Shown one piece after another: positions 1 through 7,997 of a stretch of 64,000 nucleotides of DNA. The notes beneath the pieces are model-generated. The model was given only the letters and a program-made list of their open reading frames with translations, was not told the origin of the DNA and searched no databases. Source of the DNA: Candidatus Paraprevotella stercoravium (GTDB lineage: Bacteria; Bacteroidota; Bacteroidia; Bacteroidales; Bacteroidaceae); contig CALUIU010000001.1 of the NCBI GenBank assembly GCA_944320795.1, positions 62,001 to 126,000 of the forward strand, given 5' to 3'. Every line of letters starts with the position of its first letter. Position 1 is the stretch's first letter. The position numbers were made by a program, and so were the translations under genes.

Positions 1-1123
1 GATAACGTACCTGAGTAAACATCCGATGAGTGAGATTCGCAAAGTTATTGATTTCCTTCTGTGCTTCCAGGACAGAAAGCTCAGGAGTGGCCAGCAAGCC
101 TCCTGTGATGTAACGCAACTCGCCTTCTTCTTCGTCTTTTTTATTTTGGGGCACTAGCGTGGCGGTAACGCGTTCCAGAGGTTTGACTAACCAGATAAAC
201 AGAGCTACATTCACTAAGTTGAAACTGGTATGGAAGGCTGCCAGTATGTAGGCCGGAAGGTTTCGGTCGGACAGATTTTGCCCGGATGATTGTGGAATGA
301 TCTGACTGAAAAAATCACCGGCAAAAGGAAAAATCGCAAAAATCCATGCAATGCCAGACAGGTTAAAGATGAGTTGGGCTGCAGCTACTCTGCGTGCTGT
401 AATGTTGGCCGAGTAGGCTGCCTTGCAGGTTATGATGGCACGTCCCAAATTCTCACCCAGCACCAAGGCTATACCGGAAGGGATGGATAGCAGTCCTGTG
501 GAACATAAAATCATACTTGTAGCCATTAGAGCTGCTGATGATTGAATCAGCACAATCAGGATCGCTCCGATAATCAGAAGGATAAAGTAAGAGACAAAAC
601 CTTCATTGAAGATTCCGAAGAAAGATATCAGGGAGGTGTTCTGACTAAGTTCCATATTATCGGCGAATTCACAGAGCAGCCGTAGTCCCAGAAACATAAA
701 ACACAAGCCAAACAGGGATTCACCCATAGAACGGAAGCGGCGGGTGTTAACCAGCCAGATAGCCAGACAGAAGAATGCGAAGATATAATAACTTATGGCA
801 AAATTGAACTCTGCTGCCATAAGCCAAGCTATAAGGGTATTGCCGATACTGGCTCCCATGATAATGGATACTCCTTGTATGAAGGTCAGCATACCGGCAT
901 GGACAAAACCTATGGTCATGACCGATGTGGCTGATGATGATTGAATTACTGCTGTGATAAGAGCTCCGGAGATCAGAGATGTAAAGCGATTGGTTGTAAG
1001 TGTGTCCAGAATATGACGTAACTGGTTTCCTGCCATTTTCTGAAGGCTTTCACCTAATAACTTCATGCCATACATGAGCAATCCCAGACAGCCTAAAAGC
1101 TTTAAAAATGCTAAAATCATCAT
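1..1123 (-). CDS. Na/Pi cotransporter family protein (partial, C-terminus outside window)
   Basis: This is a polytopic inner-membrane protein of the Na+/phosphate cotransporter II (NptA/YjbB-like) family, expected to move phosphate with sodium. The reading frame is open from an ATG at 1123 down to base 1, giving about 374 residues. The start region is hydrophobic and Gly/Leu-rich. The QSSSATS motif near residue 60 and a second QSSAA motif near residue 210 are the paired inverted QSS repeats that define the family. The last visible residues are hydrophilic, so the PhoU-like cytoplasmic tail found in many members probably lies outside the window. A second ATG at 1120 could also serve as the start. 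The gene is divergent from the nucleoside kinase. Family assignment is firm; the transported anion is inferred. Confidence 0.9.
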   Translation of the reverse strand, partial: MMILAFLKLLGCLGLLMYGMKLLGESLQKMAGNQLRHILDTLTTNRFTSLISGALITAVIQSSSATSVMTIGFVHAGMLTFIQGVSIIMGASIGNTLIAWLMAAEFNFAISYYIFAFFCLAIWLVNTRRFRSMGESLFGLCFMFLGLRLLCEFADNMELSQNTSLISFFGIFNEGFVSYFILLIIGAILIVLIQSSAALMATSMILCSTGLLSIPSGIALVLGENLGRAIITCKAAYSANITARRVAAAQLIFNLSGIAWIFAIFPFAGDFFSQIIPQSSGQNLSDRNLPAYILAAFHTSFNLVNVALFIWLVKPLERVTATLVPQNKKDEEEGELRYITGGLLATPELSVLEAQKEINNFANLTHRMFTQVRY

Positions 1124-1211
1124 TCCATCCTATTTTTGTCTGTGTGTAATTTCTTTTTCTCCACAGCATTCTGTACATTTAACAAAGTATGAACCTAAAT
1201 CATGATGAATT

Positions 1212-2873
1212 ATGGAACCGATGCTGCAAATACGATGCAAAAATAATAAAAAAAAGGTTGAAGTGCCTATCGGATGCAATCTTTTAGATGTGTATCGCAT
1301 TTTAAATCTTCAGATGCCTTATGGTCCGGTGAGTGCTAAGGTCAATAATAAAGTCGAAGGATTACATTATCGTCTTTTCAATAATAAGGATATAGAATTT
1401 CTGGATGTGACGTCGGCATCTGGAATGCGTACCTATACCCGTTCTTTGTTTTTCCTGTTAGTTAAGGCAGTAGAAGATACTTTTCCTGACTGCCAGCTGC
1501 GTATTGCCGCTCCAATAGCCCGAGGATATTATTGTAAACTGCGTATGGATCGGGAAGTAACGTCTGATGATGTATTCTTGATCCGGGAGCGGATGAGACA
1601 GATTGTAGAAGAGGATATTCCTTTTCATAGAATGCAATGTCCTACCGAAGAGGCCATAGAGATTTTTCGTCAGAAAGGCATGATGAGTAAGGTAAAACTG
1701 CTGGAAAGTGTTGGAAGCCTGTATACCCATTATTATAAATTAGGTAATTCCATCGATTATTTTTATGGTTCACTCCTGACACATACCGGAGGATTGCGGG
1801 TGTTTGACCTGATTCCGTATCATGACGGCTGTCTGCTGCGTGTACCTTCAATGAAAGATCCTAATAAATTGGAAGATATGGTGAACCAGCAGAAACTGCT
1901 GGATATCTTTGATGAGCATCATACCTGGCAGGATATTGTCGGCATCAGTACGGTGGGTGATTTTAACCGGGCTTGTATTGATGGACACGCCACGGATCTG
2001 ATCAATGTGTCAGAAGCTTTGCAGGAAAAGAAAATAGCCCGTATTGCAGACGAGATCAATTCGCGTAAGGGAGTACGTATTGTTCTGATTGCCGGCCCCT
2101 CTTCCAGCGGAAAAACCACTTTCAGCAAGCGTCTGGCCATTCAGCTGATGGCTTGTGGTCTGAAACCTTATCCGGTATCGCTGGATGATTATTTCGTGGA
2201 TCGGGAAAAGACGCCTTTGGATGAACATGGAGATTATGACTTTGAGTCACTCTATGCTTTGAATCTGGAATTATTCAATAAGCATATGAAGGCATTGCTT
2301 GCGGGGCAGGAAGTGGTTTTGCCTAAATATAACTTTCAGGCGGGAAAGAGTGAGTCCAGTGGAAATGTTCTGAGACTGGAGGAGAATACAATTCTGATTC
2401 TTGAGGGAATTCATGCCTTGAATCCGGAACTTTTGCCGCAGATAGAAGAAGCCTGTAAATATAAAATCTACGTGTCTGCCATTACCACGATTATGTTGGA
2501 TGACCATAATTATATCCCGACTACCGACAATCGTCTGTTGCGCCGTATCGTGCGTGATTTCAAATATCGTGGATGTTCTGCGCTGGATACCATCCGCCGT
2601 TGGCCCAGTGTGCAGGCGGGTGAGAATAAATGGATATTCCCTTATCAGGAGCATGCCGACATTATGTTTAACAGCGCTCTTTTGTTTGAACTGGCAGTAA
2701 TCCGGGAACAGGCGATCCCGTTGCTGGAACAGGTGCCGGAGAATGTGTCAGAATATTCAGAAGCTTACCGCTTGAGGAAGTTTTTGCGCTATTTTGTTCC
2801 TATGCCTTCATTGCAGATTCCTCCGACCTCTTTGTTGCGTGAGTTCTTGGGAGGAAGTTCTTTCCAGTATTGA
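1212..2873 (+). CDS. TGS-domain nucleoside kinase (uridine kinase-like)
   Basis: This 553-residue protein joins an N-terminal TGS-like domain (about residues 4-65) and a segment resembling the second additional domain of threonyl-tRNA synthetase (about 75-215) to a C-terminal P-loop kinase of the phosphoribulokinase/uridine kinase family. The Walker A motif GPSSSGKT is at residues 295-302, followed by a DDYF segment typical of uridine kinases. Proteins of this architecture are usually annotated as nucleoside kinases and are expected to phosphorylate uridine or a related nucleoside in the cytosol. Why a tRNA-synthetase-like N-terminus is fused is not known to me. The start could be at 1212 or at the in-frame ATG at 1221. 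The Fur-family gene follows after 59 nt on the same strand. Confidence 0.88.
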   Translation: MEPMLQIRCKNNKKKVEVPIGCNLLDVYRILNLQMPYGPVSAKVNNKVEGLHYRLFNNKDIEFLDVTSASGMRTYTRSLFFLLVKAVEDTFPDCQLRIAAPIARGYYCKLRMDREVTSDDVFLIRERMRQIVEEDIPFHRMQCPTEEAIEIFRQKGMMSKVKLLESVGSLYTHYYKLGNSIDYFYGSLLTHTGGLRVFDLIPYHDGCLLRVPSMKDPNKLEDMVNQQKLLDIFDEHHTWQDIVGISTVGDFNRACIDGHATDLINVSEALQEKKIARIADEINSRKGVRIVLIAGPSSSGKTTFSKRLAIQLMACGLKPYPVSLDDYFVDREKTPLDEHGDYDFESLYALNLELFNKHMKALLAGQEVVLPKYNFQAGKSESSGNVLRLEENTILILEGIHALNPELLPQIEEACKYKIYVSAITTIMLDDHNYIPTTDNRLLRRIVRDFKYRGCSALDTIRRWPSVQAGENKWIFPYQEHADIMFNSALLFELAVIREQAIPLLEQVPENVSEYSEAYRLRKFLRYFVPMPSLQIPPTSLLREFLGGSSFQY

Positions 2874-2932
2874 TTCTGCAACCAGGTTGCAGCGATTTTG
2901 GGATATATTTGTCTGTTTAACGAGAAGAATAT

Positions 2933-3367
2933 ATGAAGAAACAGGAAATTTTCTCTGCAGAGGCCGAAGCAAGGATGAACTCCCGGGGCGTGAAGCCTAC
3001 AGCCGTGCGCCTGTTGGTTTTTTCGGCTTTGCATATGGCGGCGCGTCCGGTATCCGTTGCCGATTTGGAGGAGGCTTTACAGACGGTAGACAAATCAACT
3101 ATATTCCGTACCCTGACCTTGTTTCTGGAACATCATCTGATACATGGAATAGAAGACGGAAGCGGATCGGTGAAATATGAACTTTGTCACGGAGAGTGGG
3201 ATTGTTCGGTGCGTGATATGCATTTACATTTCTTTTGCGAATGTTGCCATCGTACATTCTGTTTTCGGGATATGCCGATTCCTGAGGTGGAATTACCGGA
3301 AGGGTTTGCCATGCACGGTGTAAATTTCGTGATAAAGGGATTATGTCCGGAGTGTGCAGACAAATAG
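2933..3367 (+). CDS. Fur-family transcriptional regulator
   Basis: This 144-residue protein has the winged-helix DNA-binding half of the Fur family (about residues 15-85) and a C-terminal metal-binding and dimerisation half. A CxxC pair at 102/105 and a second at 138/141 can form the structural zinc site, and a His-rich DMHLHF segment at 95-100 precedes the first pair. Sequence alone does not separate Fur, Zur and PerR. The absence of the long His-rich tail of classical Fur and the strong Cys content fit Zur or a general Fur-like sensor. It probably acts as a metal-dependent repressor. It lies 59 nt after the nucleoside kinase and ends just before a long hairpin. No Fur box could be confirmed by eye. 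Confidence 0.88.
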   Translation: MKKQEIFSAEAEARMNSRGVKPTAVRLLVFSALHMAARPVSVADLEEALQTVDKSTIFRTLTLFLEHHLIHGIEDGSGSVKYELCHGEWDCSVRDMHLHFFCECCHRTFCFRDMPIPEVELPEGFAMHGVNFVIKGLCPECADK

Positions 3368-3369
3368 AA

Positions 3370-3420
3370 AATCATAATCCTCTGTAAGGTCTTGTCCAGG
3401 CCTTACAGAGGATTATGATT
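3370..3420. terminator. Perfect 20-bp hairpin between convergent genes
   Basis: A perfect 20-bp inverted repeat (3370-3389 with 3401-3420) with an 11-nt loop sits between the Fur-family gene (+) and the PAP2-type gene (-). It is probably a bidirectional terminator. Neither side has a long T tract, so intrinsic termination may be only moderate. Confidence 0.7.
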
Positions 3421-3437
3421 ATTATGATTAACCTTGT

Positions 3438-4442
3438 TTAAGGTATGTGTAGATAACGTATTTCGTCCTGCTGCCGGTATTTATCGTAAATATGGCTGGT
3501 CAGAAAATAAACCGGGAAAGCGCTGATGAAGCCGACAATGGCATCAATGACATAGTGTGCCTGAATGTATACCGTGGCTCCATAAAGGAGCAGAGCGACA
3601 GGTAACAGGCAAAATCCCAGTGTGCGTGATTCCTTAAAAGATAAAATCAACAGGATTGTGGTGATACTTACATGAGAACTCGGAAAAGCGGCTGTAGGGT
3701 ATTCACCAATATTCTGGGCTCCTCGTACTAATCCGAAAAAGAAACCTTCCGGATCGCCAGGTGGTGGAAACATATCTGTATGGAACTTGAAATATGTACC
3801 CATTTCCGGAAATATTCCAATTTTAGCCCATTCATATCCGATGGCCTGAAAGTAATATTGCGGACCGGAAACTGGTATGAGGATATAGATTATGTAATAA
3901 ATAAAGAATGAGCACATCACAATAAAAGATGCTTTTTCGTATTCTTTATATTGATACACAAAATAGAACACCATAACGACCAGAATCATGGGATAATACG
4001 AGAAGTATCCCATGTTGAAAGCCTCGCTGAAAATTCTTTCAGGAAGAAGACGACCAAAAAGCAAAGCCGGTTGGCAATGAAACAGATTCTGTTCCAGACG
4101 AGCAAAGATATGATCCAGATTGTTGAAGTTACAGTTAAAACTGTAAGTTTCCGGATACCAGAAATTCAGAAGAACCATTTGAAAAGTAATTCTTACGAAC
4201 TTGAGGGCTTTATAAGGAAATCTCCGATCAAGCAGCAAAAGGATAGTGGTGACCGCAAATATTATGATACGTCCCAGGATCATATTCCAGGGATTTGTCA
4301 TTTCTTGCCATAAAGCCAGAATCAGGATTGTGGTCAGGAAAGAATAGGCAAACCCAAGCTTTTCGATGAGCAGATAACCGGATTTTATCTTGTCTTTTTC
4401 TTCCTTTTCCAGAAATCTTTTCCAGGCGTCTATCATAGCCAT
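3438..4442 (-). CDS. PAP2 superfamily membrane protein (Aur1/inositolphosphotransferase-like)
   Basis: This 334-residue polytopic membrane protein has about six hydrophobic segments and a C-terminal PAP2-type active site. The PSSH motif is at 254-257, and His296 with Asp300 forms the HxxxD part of the third motif. The long N-terminal membrane region and the spacing resemble the PAP2_3 group, which includes fungal inositol phosphorylceramide synthases, rather than simple lipid phosphatases. It could therefore be a phosphatidate-type phosphatase or a phosphodiester-transferring head-group synthase. The start ATG at 4442 overlaps the end of the upstream epimerase gene by 10 nt (an ATG at 4436 is an alternative), so the two are translationally linked. 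The head-group transferase role is inference. Confidence 0.8.
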   Translation of the reverse strand: MAMIDAWKRFLEKEEKDKIKSGYLLIEKLGFAYSFLTTILILALWQEMTNPWNMILGRIIIFAVTTILLLLDRRFPYKALKFVRITFQMVLLNFWYPETYSFNCNFNNLDHIFARLEQNLFHCQPALLFGRLLPERIFSEAFNMGYFSYYPMILVVMVFYFVYQYKEYEKASFIVMCSFFIYYIIYILIPVSGPQYYFQAIGYEWAKIGIFPEMGTYFKFHTDMFPPPGDPEGFFFGLVRGAQNIGEYPTAAFPSSHVSITTILLILSFKESRTLGFCLLPVALLLYGATVYIQAHYVIDAIVGFISAFPVYFLTSHIYDKYRQQDEIRYLHIP

Positions 4443-5467
4443 CCCTCCTTCTTATACCAGGAAATAGTCCGTTTTACACCCTCGGCCAGCAGGACTTTGG
4501 GCTGATATCCGATTTCTTTACGGGCCGGTTCGATATCGCACTGCCAGTTTCTTTGACATAATATGTGGAACTTGTCTCCATTCAAAGTACTGGTTTTTCC
4601 TGTCATTTTGCTGATTACTTCGCTGATACCGCAAATGACTTTCAACAGAAAGATCGGAGCTTTTATGCGTAGCAGCCACTTTACTTCCAGTTCCTTCTGG
4701 ATAAGATCACTAAAGTCTTGACTGTGATAAACTTGTCCGTCACTGATAAAATATGATCTTTGTGTTACGCCAGAAGCTATGGCACAGAATATGGCATCGA
4801 CCAGGTCCTGTACATATACAAAAGTAATTTCCTGCGGACGATAGCCCACAGCAAAGTCGGAATGTTGCTTGATGCTTTTTGCCATCAGGAAATAATCCTT
4901 TTCGCGTGGCCCGTATACTCCAGTCGGTCGTAGAATGACATAAGGGAAGTCCGAAAGATTTTTGATATATTCTTCAGCCTTGAGTTTGCTCTGTCCGTAA
5001 GCTGTATTGGGTGATGGGGTGTCGTCTTCACGGATGGGTTCATAAATCCAGGAACTGTTATCTGGATTCTGTGCGGGAGTTTCCCGGATAGCTCCGTATA
5101 CGCTGAGAGAACTGACAAATACAAACTGTTTTGGAGTCATATCCAGTTTGCGTATTGTGTCTGTAAAGATGCGGGTTCCTTCATAGTTCGTTCTAAAAAA
5201 GTCTTCCCGGTGCAAGCATTTGGTTGCGCCGGCCGCATGTACGATATAGTCCCACTTACCATAAGTTGCTTTGTGAGCATCCAGCTGGGATTCAAGTTTC
5301 TCCGGATTGTTGAAGTCTAATTCTATAAAATGAATACGTGGGTCCTTAAGATATCTTTTGCTGCTGGAGCGGCGGATTCCGGCCCAAACTTGATATCCTT
5401 TTTTCAGTCCTTCTTCTACAATAAAACTGCCGATGAAGCCGCTGGCTCCGGTAATTAGTAATTTCAT
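4433..5467 (-). CDS. NAD(P)-dependent epimerase/dehydratase family protein
   Basis: This extended short-chain dehydrogenase has 344 residues when started at 5467. The glycine-rich nucleotide motif GASGFIG is at residues 7-13, and the catalytic Tyr-x3-Lys is visible in AYGQSK. I prefer this start because the frame upstream of it (up to 5518) is His-rich, overlaps the end of the CDF gene, and puts the Rossmann strand away from the N-terminus. The family acts on nucleotide sugars, dihydroflavonols or ketosphinganine-type substrates. Coupling to a PAP2/Aur1-like gene makes a lipid substrate possible, but this is inference. It lies 10 nt downstream of the CDF gene, in the same transcription unit. 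Confidence 0.85.
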   Translation of the reverse strand: MKLLITGASGFIGSFIVEEGLKKGYQVWAGIRRSSSKRYLKDPRIHFIELDFNNPEKLESQLDAHKATYGKWDYIVHAAGATKCLHREDFFRTNYEGTRIFTDTIRKLDMTPKQFVFVSSLSVYGAIRETPAQNPDNSSWIYEPIREDDTPSPNTAYGQSKLKAEEYIKNLSDFPYVILRPTGVYGPREKDYFLMAKSIKQHSDFAVGYRPQEITFVYVQDLVDAIFCAIASGVTQRSYFISDGQVYHSQDFSDLIQKELEVKWLLRIKAPIFLLKVICGISEVISKMTGKTSTLNGDKFHILCQRNWQCDIEPARKEIGYQPKVLLAEGVKRTISWYKKEGWL

Positions 5468-5477
5468 AATGGATTCT

Positions 5478-6425
5478 TTAATGTTGTTTTTGTGATGATG
5501 AGCATGAAGGGCATTCATTCGGATATACTCCGTTTATTTTGATGGGTTCGGCATGAATGCCTACATGGGTGTTCGGCCCGAATCGTTCCTTTAATTTCCG
5601 TTCTACTGCTGTGGCTTTGCAATGAGCCTCATAGAGCGGTATATTGCCATCCATGCGGATATGCATTTCTATGGCATATTCGTTGCCGATTCTTCGTGTT
5701 CTCAGATTATGAATTTCGCTGATTTCAGGTACCTGCATGGCTGTGTTGATAATCTCTTCCTCCACATCGTCAGGAAGAGAGCGCTCGGTCAGTTCGTCTA
5801 CGCTGCTTTTCAGTAGGCTGAGTGATACTTTGATAATAAAGAAACTGACAATGGCTGCTGCCAGAGGATCTAATATATGCCACTGATTGCCCAGCAAGAT
5901 GGCTCCTCCGATTCCTATTGCCGTACCGATGGAAGAGAATGCGTCGCTTCTGTGATGCCAGGCGTTTGCGATGACAGCCTGTGAGTTGACTTTCTGGCCA
6001 ACATGTTTGGTCATTTGAAAGGCAATCTCTTTCAGGACAATGGAAAGAATTGCCGCCCAAAAGGCCAGCATGCCCGGTGCTTCAATGTTGCCGCCTTGCA
6101 GTACAAAAAAGATTTTTTGAAGGCTAGTCCATAAAATGCCGATTCCAATAGCCAATAACGCGGCGCCGATAATGGCTGTGGAAAGGGTTTCGTATTTGCC
6201 GTGTCCGTAATCATGTCCTTTGTCTTTCGGCTTGCTTGACATGCGTACAAAAACCATCACAATCAGATCGGTGATGAAATCAGACAGAGAGTGAATGGCA
6301 TCGGCTATCATGGCCGAACTGTGCCCCCAAAAGCCTGCTGCAAATTTGAAAACGACCAGAAACAAATTGATGGCTCCTCCGGCCAATGTAACTTCGTAAA
6401 TGCGTTTTGTTCTATCTTCCTGCAT
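5478..6425 (-). CDS. Cation diffusion facilitator (CDF) family transporter
   Basis: This 315-residue protein has the CDF layout: about six membrane segments (residues 10-210) and a cytosolic C-terminal dimerisation domain. Metal-site residues are visible in ADAIHSLSDF (His45, Asp49) and in a later HHRSD segment. This is the FieF/ZitB type of divalent-metal/proton antiporter, exporting Zn2+, Fe2+ or Mn2+ from the cytosol. The tail ends in a Cys- and His-containing CPSC segment that could bind metal. The gene is first in the unit CDF - epimerase - PAP2, with a well-formed promoter upstream. The metal cannot be decided from sequence, although a Fur-family gene lies nearby. Confidence 0.9.
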   Translation of the reverse strand: MQEDRTKRIYEVTLAGGAINLFLVVFKFAAGFWGHSSAMIADAIHSLSDFITDLIVMVFVRMSSKPKDKGHDYGHGKYETLSTAIIGAALLAIGIGILWTSLQKIFFVLQGGNIEAPGMLAFWAAILSIVLKEIAFQMTKHVGQKVNSQAVIANAWHHRSDAFSSIGTAIGIGGAILLGNQWHILDPLAAAIVSFFIIKVSLSLLKSSVDELTERSLPDDVEEEIINTAMQVPEISEIHNLRTRRIGNEYAIEMHIRMDGNIPLYEAHCKATAVERKLKERFGPNTHVGIHAEPIKINGVYPNECPSCSSSQKQH

Positions 6426-6493
6426 CGTATCTTCTTTTAGGTATTTTTCCTTTTGTATCTAAATACTATTTAAGTATTCATTCTTAAAGCAAG

Positions 6494-6525
6494 CAAAAGT
6501 AGGGATTTTAGGTGATATGAACAAA
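6494..6525 (-). promoter_or_regulatory. Promoter of the CDF-epimerase-PAP2 unit
   Basis: Reading the minus strand, TTTG at 6525-6522 is followed after 20 nt by TACTTTTG at 6501-6494. This matches the Bacteroidota -33/-7 pattern. The predicted start of transcription is near 6487, about 60 nt before the CDF start codon. Confidence 0.7.
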
Positions 6526-6615
6526 AAAATATGTATGGTCTCAGGAATATTGTTTTTTTAAAGTTAACTTTCCGTTGTAACAAGTTTTTTCATTTTAGAA
6601 ACAACCTTGCTTTTC

Positions 6616-6647
6616 TTTGTGTGGTAAGCTTTTTTAATATATCTTTG
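6616..6647 (+). promoter_or_regulatory. Promoter of the SH3b protein gene
   Basis: TTTG at 6616-6619 is followed after 20 nt by TATCTTTG at 6640-6647, an exact match to the Bacteroidota housekeeping promoter. The start of transcription would be near 6654, giving an unusually long leader of about 265 nt. Confidence 0.75.
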
Positions 6648-6654
6648 TGAAATA

Positions 6655-6920
6655 ATTAAAATAAATAAGATGTAAGGTATATTTCAGAATGGTGAGTCAT
6701 TTACAAATTATTTTGTCTTGACAGGTGATGAGTATTTGTTGCTTACTATAAGTTTCATTGGGCAGTTCCGTATAGATCAACGAGTATAGGGGGACATGGA
6801 TTTCTGTTTGCTCTATGGAGGAGTCTGTTTCGAAAAGAAAAATGTATACTCTGAGTGATGAGATAAAGTAAAGGATAATAAAACAGATTTATTAATAAAA
6901 ATAAAAGTACTTATGAAAAA
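6655..6920 (+). other. Long 5' leader with short reading frames
   Basis: The 6426-6920 stretch holds two divergent promoters and, from about 6655, a roughly 265-nt untranslated leader. I see no tRNA, known riboswitch or strong hairpin in it. It contains small frames: a 10-codon one starting near 6689 and a 20-codon one at 6796-6858 (MDFCLLYGG...) preceded by AGGGGG. They could be leader peptides or chance frames. Confidence 0.35.
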
Positions 6921-7754
6921 ATGAATTTAATTTCGCTGTTCATCTTATTGATGATGGCATTTCCTCAGACCGGTCAGGCTCAATTCCTGAAGAAATTGAA
7001 TAAAGCTTTGGAAACGGTAAATAAAACATTAGATGATATTAATAAGCAGCTTGATCCGGAAAGTCAGGAGAAGACTCAGAAAGCTGTGACAGACAAAAAG
7101 AATGAAGCGACTCAGGCAGTAACGAATGCTGTAAACAATACAGCCCAGCAGGCTGCAACGAAGGTTGCCGCATACGTTGCTCCGGATTTTCTGGTTCGTA
7201 TTTCCGGTAATAATGTGAATGTCCGTAAATCTCCTGCCACAACTGGTGAAGTGGTAACTCAGGCTGCCGCAGGTACTTTGTATGAATTTGTTTCAGAAAA
7301 AGACGGTTGGTTTGAAGTAAAAATACCAGGTAGTGCCGAGAATAGTTATGTATCTGCTACGGTATCTGCAAAAGTTGCGCTTGCAGCCGTACCTCGTACG
7401 GATAAGGGTATCGTGAAGGCTGCGGATACAGATCTGATTTATCAGAAAACAGTGAATACTTCAAAATATAGCCTGATTACCAGCTATACCATTACTCAGG
7501 GCCAGTCTGGAGAGGTAGAAGCTTATTGTAATGAGCGAGGAGCCTATACCGATGGAAGATTTATTCCGGCTTCAGAATATTACTATAAAGGAAAGCAGTT
7601 GGGTTGGTGTATCGTTTTCGATCAGATGCATACCATGTTCAGTGAAGAATGGGAGCAAATGGAAACTCCTATTGTAGTTTATGCCGCCGATGCAACCGGT
7701 CGTAAGATTGTTGTGGCAGGAGAAACATATACTCTGACTCGAGAGAGTTACTAA
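6921..7754 (+). CDS. Secreted SH3b-domain protein
   Basis: This 277-residue protein has a signal peptide with a hydrophobic core at residues 3-15 and probable cleavage after Ala20 (TGQA/Q). A Lys/Asn/Ala-rich helical segment follows (about 22-80), then a bacterial SH3 domain (about 90-150) with the NVNVRKSPATTGEVV pattern. The rest resembles no domain I recognise. SH3b domains often bind peptidoglycan or cell-envelope ligands, so a periplasmic role is likely. The signal peptide lacks the usual N-terminal lysines. An upstream ATG at 6913 would supply MKK but is one base out of frame across a six-A run, so the gene may be frameshifted or slippage-controlled. Function is unknown. Confidence 0.8.
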   Translation: MNLISLFILLMMAFPQTGQAQFLKKLNKALETVNKTLDDINKQLDPESQEKTQKAVTDKKNEATQAVTNAVNNTAQQAATKVAAYVAPDFLVRISGNNVNVRKSPATTGEVVTQAAAGTLYEFVSEKDGWFEVKIPGSAENSYVSATVSAKVALAAVPRTDKGIVKAADTDLIYQKTVNTSKYSLITSYTITQGQSGEVEAYCNERGAYTDGRFIPASEYYYKGKQLGWCIVFDQMHTMFSEEWEQMETPIVVYAADATGRKIVVAGETYTLTRESY

Positions 7755-7785
7755 GAGATTTTATTCCAATTATAAGATATCAGGG

Positions 7786-7840
7786 AGGAGCATTCCGAAA
7801 GTTTCCGAGAGACTTCAGAATGCTTCTCTTTTCTTTTTCT
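7786..7840 (+). terminator. Terminator after the SH3b gene
   Basis: An imperfect 16-bp hairpin (7786-7802 with 7812-7827) is followed by a T-rich run to about 7840, just downstream of the SH3b gene. Confidence 0.65.
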
Positions 7841-7938
7841 GTTGGATACGAAAATCCCATGTGACGGAGGTCGGATGCTTTCTTTTAAAGATACTGAAAT
7901 TCACAAAGAAAGTACTTCTTTTTGAGCCGTGATATCCA

Positions 7939-7946
7939 TAATTTTG
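7939..7946 (+). promoter_or_regulatory. Candidate -7 box upstream of rnr
   Basis: TAATTTTG matches the -7 consensus 52 nt before the RNase R start. The nearest TTTG (7921-7924) is only 14 nt upstream, so the -33 part is poor. Confidence 0.4.
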
Positions 7947-7997
7947 CTTTATTTGCATAAAAGAAAAAATAAGAATGACCTCTAAAAAGAAAGAAAT

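Noticed and set aside
290..490. A 66-codon plus-strand frame near the window start
   Set aside because: It is opposite the Na/Pi cotransporter, which has the family QSS motifs.
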